From Flammeovirgaceae bacterium 311 (GTDB lineage Bacteria; Bacteroidota; Bacteroidia; Cytophagales; Cyclobacteriaceae): a stretch of DNA of 64,000 nucleotides. Position 1 is the first letter of the stretch; each line of letters opens with the position of its first letter. A program made the position numbers and the translations under genes. The stretch spans positions 4,431,001 through 4,495,000 of the forward strand of contig CP004371.1 of assembly GCA_000597885.1 (NCBI GenBank). The letters are read 5' to 3'. This document shows positions 17,105 through 24,885 of the stretch, piece after piece. Below the pieces are notes generated by a model. The model worked only from the letters and a program-made list of their open reading frames with translations. It made no database searches and had not been told where the DNA came from.

Positions 17105-17983
17105 ATGATTGAATTACCCGTTATTTCTGCCGAAGTAACCAAACCAAGAAAGCCCAACTGGCTGCGTGTAAAGCTGCCGGTAGGGAAAGAATATGCCCGG
17201 GTTCGCAAGATTGTAGACGAAAATAAACTGCACACCATTTGCGAAAGCGGCAACTGCCCTAATATGGGTGAGTGCTGGGGTGCCGGCACTGCCACTTTTA
17301 TGATCTTAGGCAATGTATGCACGCGCTCCTGCAGCTTCTGTGCTGTAGCCACAGGCCGCCCCCCCGAGTACGATACGGATGAGCCGCGCAGAGTGGCTGA
17401 AGCGATTAAAGTAATGGGCGTTAAGCATGCCGTACTTACCTCGGTTAACCGCGATGAACTTAAAGACCGCGGTGCCGAAATCTGGTACCAGACGGTTCGC
17501 CTGCTAAAAGAGTTATCTCCCGAAACCACCATTGAAACACTTATACCCGATACAAAAGGTAATTGGGAGGCCCTGGAGCGCATGATCAGTGCCGGGCAGG
17601 AAGTGGTAAGCCATAATATGGAAACGGTGGAGCGCCTGTATCGCCAGGTACGCCCGCAGGCAAAATATGCGCGTAGCCTGGAGCAGATCAGCCGCACCAA
17701 AGCCTATGGAAAACGTACCAAATCCGGCATTATGCTGGGCCTTGGCGAAACACAGGATGAGGTGTTCAAGGCCATGGACGATCTGGTGGCACACGGGCTT
17801 GATATCCTGACCCTTGGCCAGTACCTGCAGCCAACCCGCATGCACATTGAGGTAGCCGAGTTTATTCGCCCCGAAATATTTGAAATGTACAAAGAAGAAG
17901 GTTTAAAAAGAGGCCTGAAATATGTAGAATCCGGTCCTTTGGTACGTTCCTCTTATCATGCCGAACGGCATGTAAACGTGTAA
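17105..17983 (+). CDS. lipA: Lipoyl synthase (radical SAM)
   Basis: Inserts two sulfurs into the octanoyl chain of E2 and H-protein domains. The 292 residues hold the auxiliary Fe-S cluster cysteines 46, 51 and 57 ([12 protein letters not shown]) and the radical SAM CxxxCxxC at 72, 76 and 79 (CTRSCSFC). The C-terminal RSSYHA supplies the conserved Ser ligand. It would supply both the fused E1 complex upstream and the glycine cleavage system (gcvP at 25-28 kb). Strong SD, two candidate promoters and a terminator make it an independent unit. Confidence 0.97.
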   Translation: MIELPVISAEVTKPRKPNWLRVKLPVGKEYARVRKIVDENKLHTICESGNCPNMGECWGAGTATFMILGNVCTRSCSFCAVATGRPPEYDTDEPRRVAEAIKVMGVKHAVLTSVNRDELKDRGAEIWYQTVRLLKELSPETTIETLIPDTKGNWEALERMISAGQEVVSHNMETVERLYRQVRPQAKYARSLEQISRTKAYGKRTKSGIMLGLGETQDEVFKAMDDLVAHGLDILTLGQYLQPTRMHIEVAEFIRPEIFEMYKEEGLKRGLKYVESGPLVRSSYHAERHVNV

Positions 17984-18008
17984 TTAGCACTATTCAAAGC
18001 CATTTATA

Positions 18009-18042
18009 AGCCTTTCCTGTCAGAAAGGCTTTTTCTTTTTTG
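18009..18042 (+). terminator. Terminator of lipA
   Basis: Stem AGCCTTTC/GAAAGGCT with loop CTGTCA, then a long T-rich run to 18042. Confidence 0.85.
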
Positions 18043-18080
18043 TTTTTCCTTACTCTATACATATTGCAGCCTTACTTGCG

Positions 18081-18111
18081 TTGTTATTGGCGGCACCACA
18101 CATTAGCTTTG
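18081..18111 (+). promoter_or_regulatory. Promoter TTG-N20-TAGCTTTG
   Basis: TTG at 18081-18083 and TAGCTTTG at 18104-18111 with 20 bases between them match the Bacteroidota promoter closely. It sits after the lipA terminator and predicts a start near 18118. Confidence 0.6.
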
Positions 18112-18117
18112 TCTCAT

Positions 18118-18197
18118 AGGTTTTTCATGTAGCAGTAAAAATCCTTTTCGAGAGTTGAAGAATGTGTAAAGGCTGCCTCCCTGAGGCAGCTTTTTCT
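18118..18197 (+). ncRNA. Putative ~80-nt small RNA or attenuated leader
   Basis: A promoter at 18081-18111 and a strong terminator at 18172-18195 bracket about 80 nt with no open frame and no protein start. Either this is a free small RNA, or it is the 5' leader of the lipoprotein gene at 18219 with a termination decision before the ATG. No known RNA family is recognised. Confidence 0.45.
18172..18195 (+). terminator. Intrinsic terminator between promoter and lipoprotein start
   Basis: Perfect 8-bp stem GCTGCCTC/GAGGCAGC with a 3-base loop, followed directly by TTTTT. It lies 24 bases upstream of the next ATG. Confidence 0.8.
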
Positions 18198-18218
18198 GTT
18201 TAAGCGAAGATTGGAAAA

Positions 18219-18809
18219 ATGAAGGGAAGAGGATTATTATCAGTTCTGATAGGTATAGGCGTACTGGTATCATGTTTAGAGGTAGGCCCACAAATTGAAG
18301 AAATAGAACAATCAGATAAGGCCCCGGCAGAGGCCCACTACTTAATAGCAAAGGGAGAACATCATGCCACGCTGCAGTACGAGCCTGTAGAAGCAGCCAC
18401 CCTGGGCTTCAAGGCAAAGTTTGACAGCTCTGCCATATATACCTCCGCAGACCCGCATAATCAGGAAGATGTTAATAAACTGATGGGTTTGGCAGACTGC
18501 AGCACCCAGCACCATACCAACAGTGCCCGCTTTGGCTGGCGCTGGTACCAGGGAGCTCTGCAGATCTGGGCGTACTGTTATGTTAACGGAGAGCGCAGCA
18601 GCCAGTACATGGGCAATGTGAGCCTGGGCAAATACCACAATTACCGCATCCTGCTGGAAGACCATGCGTATGTATTCTGGCTGGATGAACAGCAGCTGCG
18701 CATGCCCCGTGCCTGCACCGGTAAAGCCGATGGCTATAAACTATTTCCCTACTTCGGCGGCGATGAGCCCGCCCCCCATGATGTTGATGTATGGGTAATT
18801 GAGGAGTAG
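18219..18809 (+). CDS. Lipoprotein, concanavalin-like fold suspected
   Basis: A 196-residue protein with a lipoprotein signal (LVSC, Cys19), so anchored to a membrane. The mature part has a beta-rich pattern with many aromatics (FGWRWYQGALQIWAYCYVNGE, YRILLEDHAYVFWLDEQQLRMP) and ends in an acidic segment. It reminds me of LamG/concanavalin-type carbohydrate-binding or glucanase-like domains, but no catalytic Glu pair can be pointed to. Expression may be controlled by the terminator in its leader. Confidence 0.6.
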   Translation: MKGRGLLSVLIGIGVLVSCLEVGPQIEEIEQSDKAPAEAHYLIAKGEHHATLQYEPVEAATLGFKAKFDSSAIYTSADPHNQEDVNKLMGLADCSTQHHTNSARFGWRWYQGALQIWAYCYVNGERSSQYMGNVSLGKYHNYRILLEDHAYVFWLDEQQLRMPRACTGKADGYKLFPYFGGDEPAPHDVDVWVIEE

Positions 18810-18939
18810 GAAATTAAGGCAGGCAAGTCTCCTAAGGCTGTTGCAAGCCAGGCTTTTAATTTTTACTTTTGGATAGCTGCAGATTTTCGTTCTGGCATCA
18901 GAGACTGTCGCAGTGAGGTATCCCAATCCTTAGCATCAG

Positions 18940-19521
18940 ATGGAGCTTAGCCTTATCATGGATAATGTTTCCAAACACATAGAGCTTTCTGAAGAGGAAA
19001 AAGAGTTCTTTGTTTCTCTGCTGAAGCCCAGGCAGCTGAAACGTAAGGAAATATTACTACGGCCCGGAGAATTTGCAAGGCATACCAATTTCATTGTAAA
19101 AGGCTGCTTGCAGGTGTATACCATAGATGCGAAGGGGGCCATGCATATTACCATATTTGCCATGGAAGATTGGTGGATCTCTGACCTGGCCTCATTTCTT
19201 AGTGAAAAACCAGCCACACATTTTATCGATGCCATTGAGCAAACCCACCTGCTGCAGCTGGAGAAGAACGATCTGGAAAAGCTTTACCGCCAGGTGCCTA
19301 AGTTTGAGCGCTACTTCAGAATTCTGCACCAGAATGCCTTTGTTGCACAAATGAACCGGCTGGAACAAAATTTAAGCCTCGAGGCTGAAGAACGTTACCG
19401 GCTTTTCAGGCAAAGGTACCCTGCCCTGGAGCATCGGATTTCACAGAAAAAGATTGCTTCTTTTCTGGGCATTACCCCTGAATTCCTAAGCATGATCAGG
19501 AGAAAGCAGGCAGAGAGCTAA
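18940..19521 (+). CDS. Crp/Fnr family transcriptional regulator
   Basis: A 193-residue regulator. Residues ~20-125 are a cyclic-nucleotide-binding-type beta roll (LRPGEFARHTNFIVKGCLQVY), and the C-terminal helix-turn-helix is ISQKKIASFLGITPEFLSMIRRK. The cAMP phosphate-binding Arg/Ser motif is not conserved and there is no N-terminal Cys cluster, so the signal is unknown. A second in-frame ATG at codon 7 is an equal start candidate. It lies 81 bp ahead of the flavin reductase and NAT genes, which it may control. Confidence 0.88.
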   Translation: MELSLIMDNVSKHIELSEEEKEFFVSLLKPRQLKRKEILLRPGEFARHTNFIVKGCLQVYTIDAKGAMHITIFAMEDWWISDLASFLSEKPATHFIDAIEQTHLLQLEKNDLEKLYRQVPKFERYFRILHQNAFVAQMNRLEQNLSLEAEERYRLFRQRYPALEHRISQKKIASFLGITPEFLSMIRRKQAES

Positions 19522-19602
19522 TATCTTAAACTAGTTTATTTTTTAGGGAAGCAGGGTGCTGTTGCTTTGTGATAGTATCAAACAATCACCAAAGTAAACA
19601 CC

Positions 19603-20187
19603 ATGAAAAAGATTCTATTATTTGCGGGTAGTAACAGTTCTCAATCCATTAACCGCAGCCTGCTCGAGTATGCCGCCGGCTTTCTGAATCCTGATGATTA
19701 CACCTTGTTGGACCTAAAAGCCTATAACCTGCCGCTGTACAGCACAGAAATCGAGCACGAAGGTATTCCGGAAAATGCCAGGACACTGAGTAGTATCATA
19801 CGGGAGCATGAGGTATTGATCATATCAGTAGCAGAGCACAATGGCTCAATTACTGCTTTTCTGAAAAATGTACTTGATTGGGTATCGAGGGCACAGAAGA
19901 ATTACCGTGTCTTTGATAATAATTCTGTTGTACTGCTAAGTACCTCCCCGGGTGCTGGTGGTGGCCAGACTGCTCTTGCTCACGCCGAAACCATTATTAC
20001 AAGACTTGGCGGTACTGTAGTAGGAAAAATGTCAGTTCCTGCGTATTATCAGCATGTAGAAGTAGCAGCAGGCACAGTTTACATCAGTAACCGGGAGCTG
20101 GTCAGGCAATTTAGTGTGTTGATTGATAAAATAGTTAGCCTGCTTGAGCCAGCACATAGCATTACAGAAGAGAAAGCGCTCGCTTAA
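19603..20187 (+). CDS. NADPH-dependent FMN reductase family protein
   Basis: A 194-residue flavodoxin-fold oxidoreductase. The N-terminal FMN phosphate loop is FAGSNSSQSINRSL, and the second flavin contact is AEHNGSITAFLKNVLDWVS, as in quinone/azo/chromate reductases. Substrates cannot be deduced. The NAT gene starts 11 bp after its stop, so the two are likely one operon. Reduction of quinones, nitro or azo compounds before acetylation would be a coherent joint task, but that is inference. Confidence 0.88.
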   Translation: MKKILLFAGSNSSQSINRSLLEYAAGFLNPDDYTLLDLKAYNLPLYSTEIEHEGIPENARTLSSIIREHEVLIISVAEHNGSITAFLKNVLDWVSRAQKNYRVFDNNSVVLLSTSPGAGGGQTALAHAETIITRLGGTVVGKMSVPAYYQHVEVAAGTVYISNRELVRQFSVLIDKIVSLLEPAHSITEEKALA

Positions 20188-20198
20188 ATGCTGAAATT

Positions 20199-21026
20199 AT
20201 GAATACAGCCGAATATTTTGATAGGATAGGCTTTAAAGAAAGTGCTGTGGCATCGCTGCAGACGCTGGAGGCCATTCACTTGCTCCACCCACAGACCATT
20301 GCCTTTGAGAACTTAAATCCTTTTACCGGGCTGCCGGTAAAGCTCGACCTGGCATCTATATGGCAAAAGTTGGTGCACTCTAAAAGAGGAGGCTTCTGCT
20401 TTGAACATAACCTGCTGCTGATGCATGTGTTAAAGCAGATTGGCTTTCAAGTAAGAGGTTTGGCAGCGCGTGTAAGATGGAATGTGCCTGCAGAGACTGT
20501 TACGCCCAGGGGTCATATGCTGCTGCTGGTAGAAGTACAGGAGCAGCAATACATTGCAGATGTTGGCTTTGGTGGCTTAACACTTACGGCGCCCTTACGC
20601 CTGCTGGCCAATCTTGAGCAGCATACCTCTCATGAAGATTTCAGGCTGCTGAACCATGAAGAGGAATGGGAGCTACAGGCCCTGGTGCGTGACCAGTGGC
20701 AGTCTCTTTACACCTTTAGCCTGCAGGAGCAGCTTCTGCCCGATTATGAGTTAACCAGCTGGTACCTGTGTAATCATACAAACTCACACTTCAGGAATGG
20801 ACTCATTGCTGCCAGGGTTGCCCCTGCAGTACGCTATGCGCTTCGTAACACAGATTTTGCCGTGCACCACCTGCTACAGGACACCGAACGCCGTACTATC
20901 ACCACCCTTACAGAGCTGCGCTCACTGCTGGAAAATACCTTTGGTTTACAACTAAGCGGTATACCTGATCTGGATGCCCGGCTGGAGACAATTCTGGAAA
21001 AGACTCCCAATGTTTCTGCAAACTGA
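20199..21026 (+). CDS. Arylamine N-acetyltransferase
   Basis: Transfers acetyl from acetyl-CoA to arylamines and hydrazines. The 275-residue protein has the catalytic triad Cys67 (RGGFCFEHN), His106 (RGHMLLLV) and Asp121 (ADVGFGG) in the expected order and spacing. Length is normal for prokaryotic NATs. It is the last gene of the presumed Crp-flavin reductase-NAT group and is followed by about 225 bp of non-coding DNA. Confidence 0.93.
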   Translation: MNTAEYFDRIGFKESAVASLQTLEAIHLLHPQTIAFENLNPFTGLPVKLDLASIWQKLVHSKRGGFCFEHNLLLMHVLKQIGFQVRGLAARVRWNVPAETVTPRGHMLLLVEVQEQQYIADVGFGGLTLTAPLRLLANLEQHTSHEDFRLLNHEEEWELQALVRDQWQSLYTFSLQEQLLPDYELTSWYLCNHTNSHFRNGLIAARVAPAVRYALRNTDFAVHHLLQDTERRTITTLTELRSLLENTFGLQLSGIPDLDARLETILEKTPNVSAN

Positions 21027-21251
21027 TTGAAGACCTAAAGCTGATAATGGCAGTAATAGGGTGTTGTAACAGTAGAGGCAGGTGCTTCATAGCATTTTAA
21101 AGGCTTCTTTATTCCCGGGGAAGGATGAAATATTGAAGATTATGGATCATCATTAGGGGAAGTTTTTATCTTTAAGAAATTAATTGCTGCACCGCCTGCT
21201 GTACGCATACGCAACATGAGTAGCCTGCTGCGGGCCAGCCCTATTTTTACC

Positions 21252-22172
21252 ATGAAACATTTTTTTCCTTTTCTCTTTTTCTTCCTGATAGTTGTTACAA
21301 AAAGCATGAGCCAGAGCCATGAAATCCCGCTGTGGGGGAACGCTGTTCCCAACTACCTGCAAACAGACGAAAAGGAATTACGCGAAAATGTAGAGATCGT
21401 CCGGATCAGTAAGGTACAGCAGCCTGCTATAGAAGTGTATTTGCCTGTAAAACGCAATGCTACAGGGCAGGCAGTGGTAATCTGTCCCGGCGGTGGCTAT
21501 GGCGTACTGGCTTACGACTGGGAGGGAACCGATATTGCCAAATGGCTCAATACCAAGGGCATTGCTGCCATAGTACTGAAATACAGGCTGCCAAATTCCA
21601 GATCGGTGCTTGTTCGGCATGAGGTGCCGCTACAGGATGCCCAACGAGCCCTGCGCCTGGTGCGCTATCGCGCTAAGGAGTGGAACATTGACCCTGCTAA
21701 GATTGGCATCATGGGCTTTTCTGCCGGAGGGCACCTGGCTTCTACCCTGGGTACTCATTTCGATCAGAAGATTGCTTCTAATACAGCCGATGCTGTTAAT
21801 GCATTAAGTGCCAGGCCGGATTTTATGGTGCTCATCTACCCGGTTATTACCATGAAAGAACCCTATACCCATAAAGGATCCAGAAATTCCCTGCTGGGAG
21901 AAAACCCCGATCAGCAGCTGGTAGATCTGTACTCTAACGAGCTGCAGGTAAAACCAAATACACCTCCCACCTTTATTGTCCATTCAACAGATGATGAAGG
22001 CGTGCCGGTAGAGAACAGCCTGCTATTTTATGAGGCGCTGCGGAAAAATAAAATACCGGCAGAAATGCACATTTACCCGATGGGAGGTCATGGCTACTCC
22101 CTGGGCTTACAGCATGGCTATCTGAAAACCTGGCCCGACAGGCTGTATGACTGGCTGCAAAACCTGAAGTAG
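21252..22172 (+). CDS. Exported alpha/beta hydrolase (acetyl-esterase type)
   Basis: A 306-residue secreted esterase. The start at 21252 gives a signal peptide (KHFFPFLFFFLIVV...SMSQ); an ATG at 21216 would only add non-signal residues. The oxyanion loop is VICPGGGYG, the nucleophile elbow GFSAGG, the acid STDDEGVPVE and the catalytic His MGGHGYS. This set is typical of BD-FAE/acetylxylan-esterase-like carbohydrate esterases in Bacteroidota. It stands alone, so the polysaccharide target is unknown. Confidence 0.88.
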   Translation: MKHFFPFLFFFLIVVTKSMSQSHEIPLWGNAVPNYLQTDEKELRENVEIVRISKVQQPAIEVYLPVKRNATGQAVVICPGGGYGVLAYDWEGTDIAKWLNTKGIAAIVLKYRLPNSRSVLVRHEVPLQDAQRALRLVRYRAKEWNIDPAKIGIMGFSAGGHLASTLGTHFDQKIASNTADAVNALSARPDFMVLIYPVITMKEPYTHKGSRNSLLGENPDQQLVDLYSNELQVKPNTPPTFIVHSTDDEGVPVENSLLFYEALRKNKIPAEMHIYPMGGHGYSLGLQHGYLKTWPDRLYDWLQNLK

Positions 22173-22190
22173 GTCTCCGGTGATCAGTAC

Positions 22191-22709
22191 TTATTCCTTG
22201 CCGGTAAACCAGCCGCTGTACATCACATAGTTGTTAGCTACTTTATCCAGGCCGTCTATCTGCTCCTGGCTAAGCTGTTTTATCTTTTTGGCAGGGATGC
22301 CGGCGTAAAGGTAGCCCGATTCGCATACCGTTTTCTCCAGCACAATAGCACCGGCTGCTACAATGCAGTTTTTCTGCACCAGTGCATGGTCCATTACTAT
22401 GGCACCCATGCCAATGAGCACGTTATCTTCTACCGTGCAGCCATGCACAATGGCATTGTGGCCAACGGATACATTGCTGCCTATTGTGGTAGCTGCTTTC
22501 TGATAAGTACAGTGAATAACGGCGCCATCCTGGATATTGGTTTTGTCTCCGATACGAATGGCGTTCACATCACCTCTGATCACAGCATTAAACCATACAG
22601 AGCACCCGCTGCCCAATACAACATCGCCTACAATGGTAGCATTGTCGGCAACAAAACAATCATCGCCTATCCGGGGGCTGATTCCTTTTACAGGGAGAAT
22701 AAGTGGCAT
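22191..22709 (-). CDS. Gamma carbonic anhydrase-like hexapeptide-repeat protein
   Basis: A 172-residue left-handed beta-helix protein with repeated [LIV]GxxxxI units (IGDKTNIQDG, IGSNVSVGHNA, IGMGAIV). Histidines in VIHC, VGHNAIVHG are placed like the zinc ligands of gamma carbonic anhydrases (YrdA/PaaY/CaiE type). Many such proteins have no proven carbonic anhydrase activity. It converges with the esterase gene with an 18-bp gap. Confidence 0.88.
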   Translation of the reverse strand: MPLILPVKGISPRIGDDCFVADNATIVGDVVLGSGCSVWFNAVIRGDVNAIRIGDKTNIQDGAVIHCTYQKAATTIGSNVSVGHNAIVHGCTVEDNVLIGMGAIVMDHALVQKNCIVAAGAIVLEKTVCESGYLYAGIPAKKIKQLSQEQIDGLDKVANNYVMYSGWFTGKE

Positions 22710-22980
22710 AGTGTATATTTTTTTGTACCCGCCCGAAATTTACCAGGAAGTTTTTAAATGCATAGCACTTTGGCTGCCAAACATCCTTACCTGCCTTATG
22801 TCCATACCGTTTATTAGTTTTATAAGGATTGTCTGTTGAAAATGTGCAACAAAAGAGGTATGTTGGAAGTGCAATAGCTTTAGTGCCCCTGTCGCATTAT
22901 ACAGCCACCACCTTAATGCTGCTTTCCCCGGACTAAAGTCTGCGAAATTTTATTGCATGCCTTTACTACCCTTTATTACC

Positions 22981-23520
22981 ATGAAGAAAAAACTCCTGCT
23001 ACTGTGCCTGGCTCTTTTATTTGTGCCGTATATCTCCAATGCTCAAAGTCCGCTTCGGGTAAGTGTAGATCTGGTTAAAAATACCATTACCATCGGCGAA
23101 ACAGTATTTACAGGCAGCTCCACTATTGAAGATTATGAAGAGTTGCTGGGAAAAGCCGAACGGATAGAATTAAAAAAGGGAGTGGATCAGTACTTTGTTT
23201 ATGACAAACTGGGTATTTCTCTGTCTTTGCTGGATGACGACTCGGGTATTGTCAATGAGCTTTTCTTTACCTATCAATATGATGGTGATATTAAAATAGC
23301 CAGAGAAGCCTATAAAGGTACCCTGGCCGTTAATAATCAGGTTGTGAGCGCACTTACAACGCACAAAGAAATGGGCAAACTTGCTAAAATTGAACTGGTG
23401 GAGGTTATGAACGGATATTTTATTACCCCGAAGAGAATGTTAAACATCCTGATGTATTACCCTGAGGGTTCTTACAAAGAGCTGAAGCAGTATGCTTTTA
23501 GCTTTGCCAGTATTAAATAA
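22981..23520 (+). CDS. Exported protein of unknown function
   Basis: A 179-residue protein starting MKKKLLLLCLALLFV and cleaved after SNAQ. An ATG 24 bases upstream would put eight non-signal residues first and is less likely. The mature chain is a mix of short beta segments (LRVSVDLVKNTITIGETVF) and acidic loops, with no Cys and no known motif; I do not recognise the family. It diverges from the carbonic anhydrase-like gene over a 270-bp intergenic region. Confidence 0.65.
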   Translation: MKKKLLLLCLALLFVPYISNAQSPLRVSVDLVKNTITIGETVFTGSSTIEDYEELLGKAERIELKKGVDQYFVYDKLGISLSLLDDDSGIVNELFFTYQYDGDIKIAREAYKGTLAVNNQVVSALTTHKEMGKLAKIELVEVMNGYFITPKRMLNILMYYPEGSYKELKQYAFSFASIK

Positions 23521-23571
23521 GCCCCGGCTTTGCTTTAGTCTGCCCGTTATCCAGTAACCTTCTTCAAAAAA

Positions 23572-23589
23572 GTATTGAAATTTCAATAC
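23572..23589. repeat. Perfect 18-bp palindrome GTATTGAAATTTCAATAC
   Basis: Two 9-base arms with no loop, in the 234-bp gap between two convergent genes. There is no T-run beside it, so it is not an obvious terminator; a protein-binding site is possible. Confidence 0.5.
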
Positions 23590-23754
23590 ACGGGCACCTC
23601 TGCCGGAAATACCTCATGTCGTTAACCTGGTGGTGGTGTAGTGTAAGTTGTCCCCTGGCAACTTAGATGATACCCTATCTATGCCTGTTCTCTCTATAGC
23701 TGATGAAGACCTTTGCTGGTAGATGCAGGTTGAAAAAGCCCTCACCTAAGTTTA

Positions 23755-24309
23755 TTATTTCCGGGAAGCTAAATAGATCTGCAGGCCAAGGTTAAGGTTG
23801 ATGCCACTATAATGGCTGTAGTCAACAGTTATCATATCGTCATCAGCCTTATCGTAGCTCACCAGCACTTCCAGGCCTACGCGATCATTGATAAAGTTGA
23901 CATATCCGATCCCTACTCCATAACTTGTAAAGCTGTCTGTTAGATTTGCGTCTGTATTTTTGTTGTTATAGATGGAATAGCTATAGCCAGCTCTTGCTTC
24001 GAGCAGAAAGCGGCTGGGTGAAGATCCGATGTATAATCTTGCAAAAGGGGTAATTCCCAGTGAGGTATTGGTAATGATTGAATTTGCTGAAAACATCAGG
24101 GGAACTGCGGTACCGACAGCAATATTATTTGCCAGAAAAAATCCAAAACGCGGCGAAAGGATCACAAAGTTGGGATCCAGATCATTGCCTTCAGTGCTGA
24201 TATGCAGGGTGCCTGTTCCGCCAATAAGCTTAGCTCCGGCTTCTGTCTGGGCCATTGTAAATCCACATACAAAACTTACAAACACAAAGGTTAGTAGTAG
24301 CTTTTTCAT
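23755..24309 (-). CDS. Small outer-membrane beta-barrel protein
   Basis: A 184-residue exported protein with a signal peptide ending TMAQ at about residue 20. It has the barrel pattern typical of the OmpA/Opa-like beta-barrel domain (FVILSPRFGFFLANNIAVGTAVP, FLLEARAGYSYSIYN, GVGIGYVNFINDRVGLEVLVSY). The final strand NLGLQIYLASRK ends near the C-terminus, as barrels do. Function is unknown. It is monocistronic. Confidence 0.75.
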   Translation of the reverse strand: MKKLLLTFVFVSFVCGFTMAQTEAGAKLIGGTGTLHISTEGNDLDPNFVILSPRFGFFLANNIAVGTAVPLMFSANSIITNTSLGITPFARLYIGSSPSRFLLEARAGYSYSIYNNKNTDANLTDSFTSYGVGIGYVNFINDRVGLEVLVSYDKADDDMITVDYSHYSGINLNLGLQIYLASRK

Positions 24310-24830
24310 TGAGATCGCAGTTTTAAAATTGGAAGTAGATAAATTGTTTCTCCTTTTAACAGGAGCTTAATACATATGTTGTTAAAGTCTCTGCTAACCC
24401 ATTACCTTTCCATAGCATTTCCCCTAAATGGGCTTACAAGGTTATGTTAGGCACAGGTATCAGAGTTGTGTTTTGGGCTAAATTTTTGCCTGCTAAGCTT
24501 AGTAAAAATAATCTGTAAATGTTTCCTGTCCGGGATAAGTTTATAGCTAAAGATGGTTTTAGGGCTAATGTACTAAATTATTTAATCTTATGTAAAAGCG
24601 CTATTTACTATTTTGTAGTTAACTGCTGGTATTACATAAACTATATAATTAAACTGCTCAAACTCTATACACAGTAAATGAAAATAAGAGCAATAATGGT
24701 TATTCAAAGGCTGTAAGACCGTTATTAGGTCCTATGTACTAATATTAAAAAGCATTTTCTGGTTTTGTGCTATCAGTATAGATTGTTAATCAATGGGCTA
24801 AACAGGAGTGGCAAACAACACCCCTGCTCT
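24310..24830. other. AT-rich non-coding region
   Basis: About 520 bp with no supportable gene on either strand. It must contain the promoter of the barrel protein (minus) near 24310-24380. Otherwise I see only AT-rich sequence before the gcvP terminator. Confidence 0.6.
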
Positions 24831-24870
24831 ATAATAAAAATGCCGGCTCATAAGCCGGCATTTTTATTAT
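24831..24870 (-). terminator. Terminator of gcvP
   Basis: Perfect 18-base arms (24831-24848 and 24853-24870) around the core TGCCGGCT/AGCCGGCA with loop CATA; A/T tracts on both sides make it usable in both directions. It lies 16 bp past the gcvP stop. Confidence 0.9.
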
Positions 24871-24885
24871 AAACTGAAAAGAATT

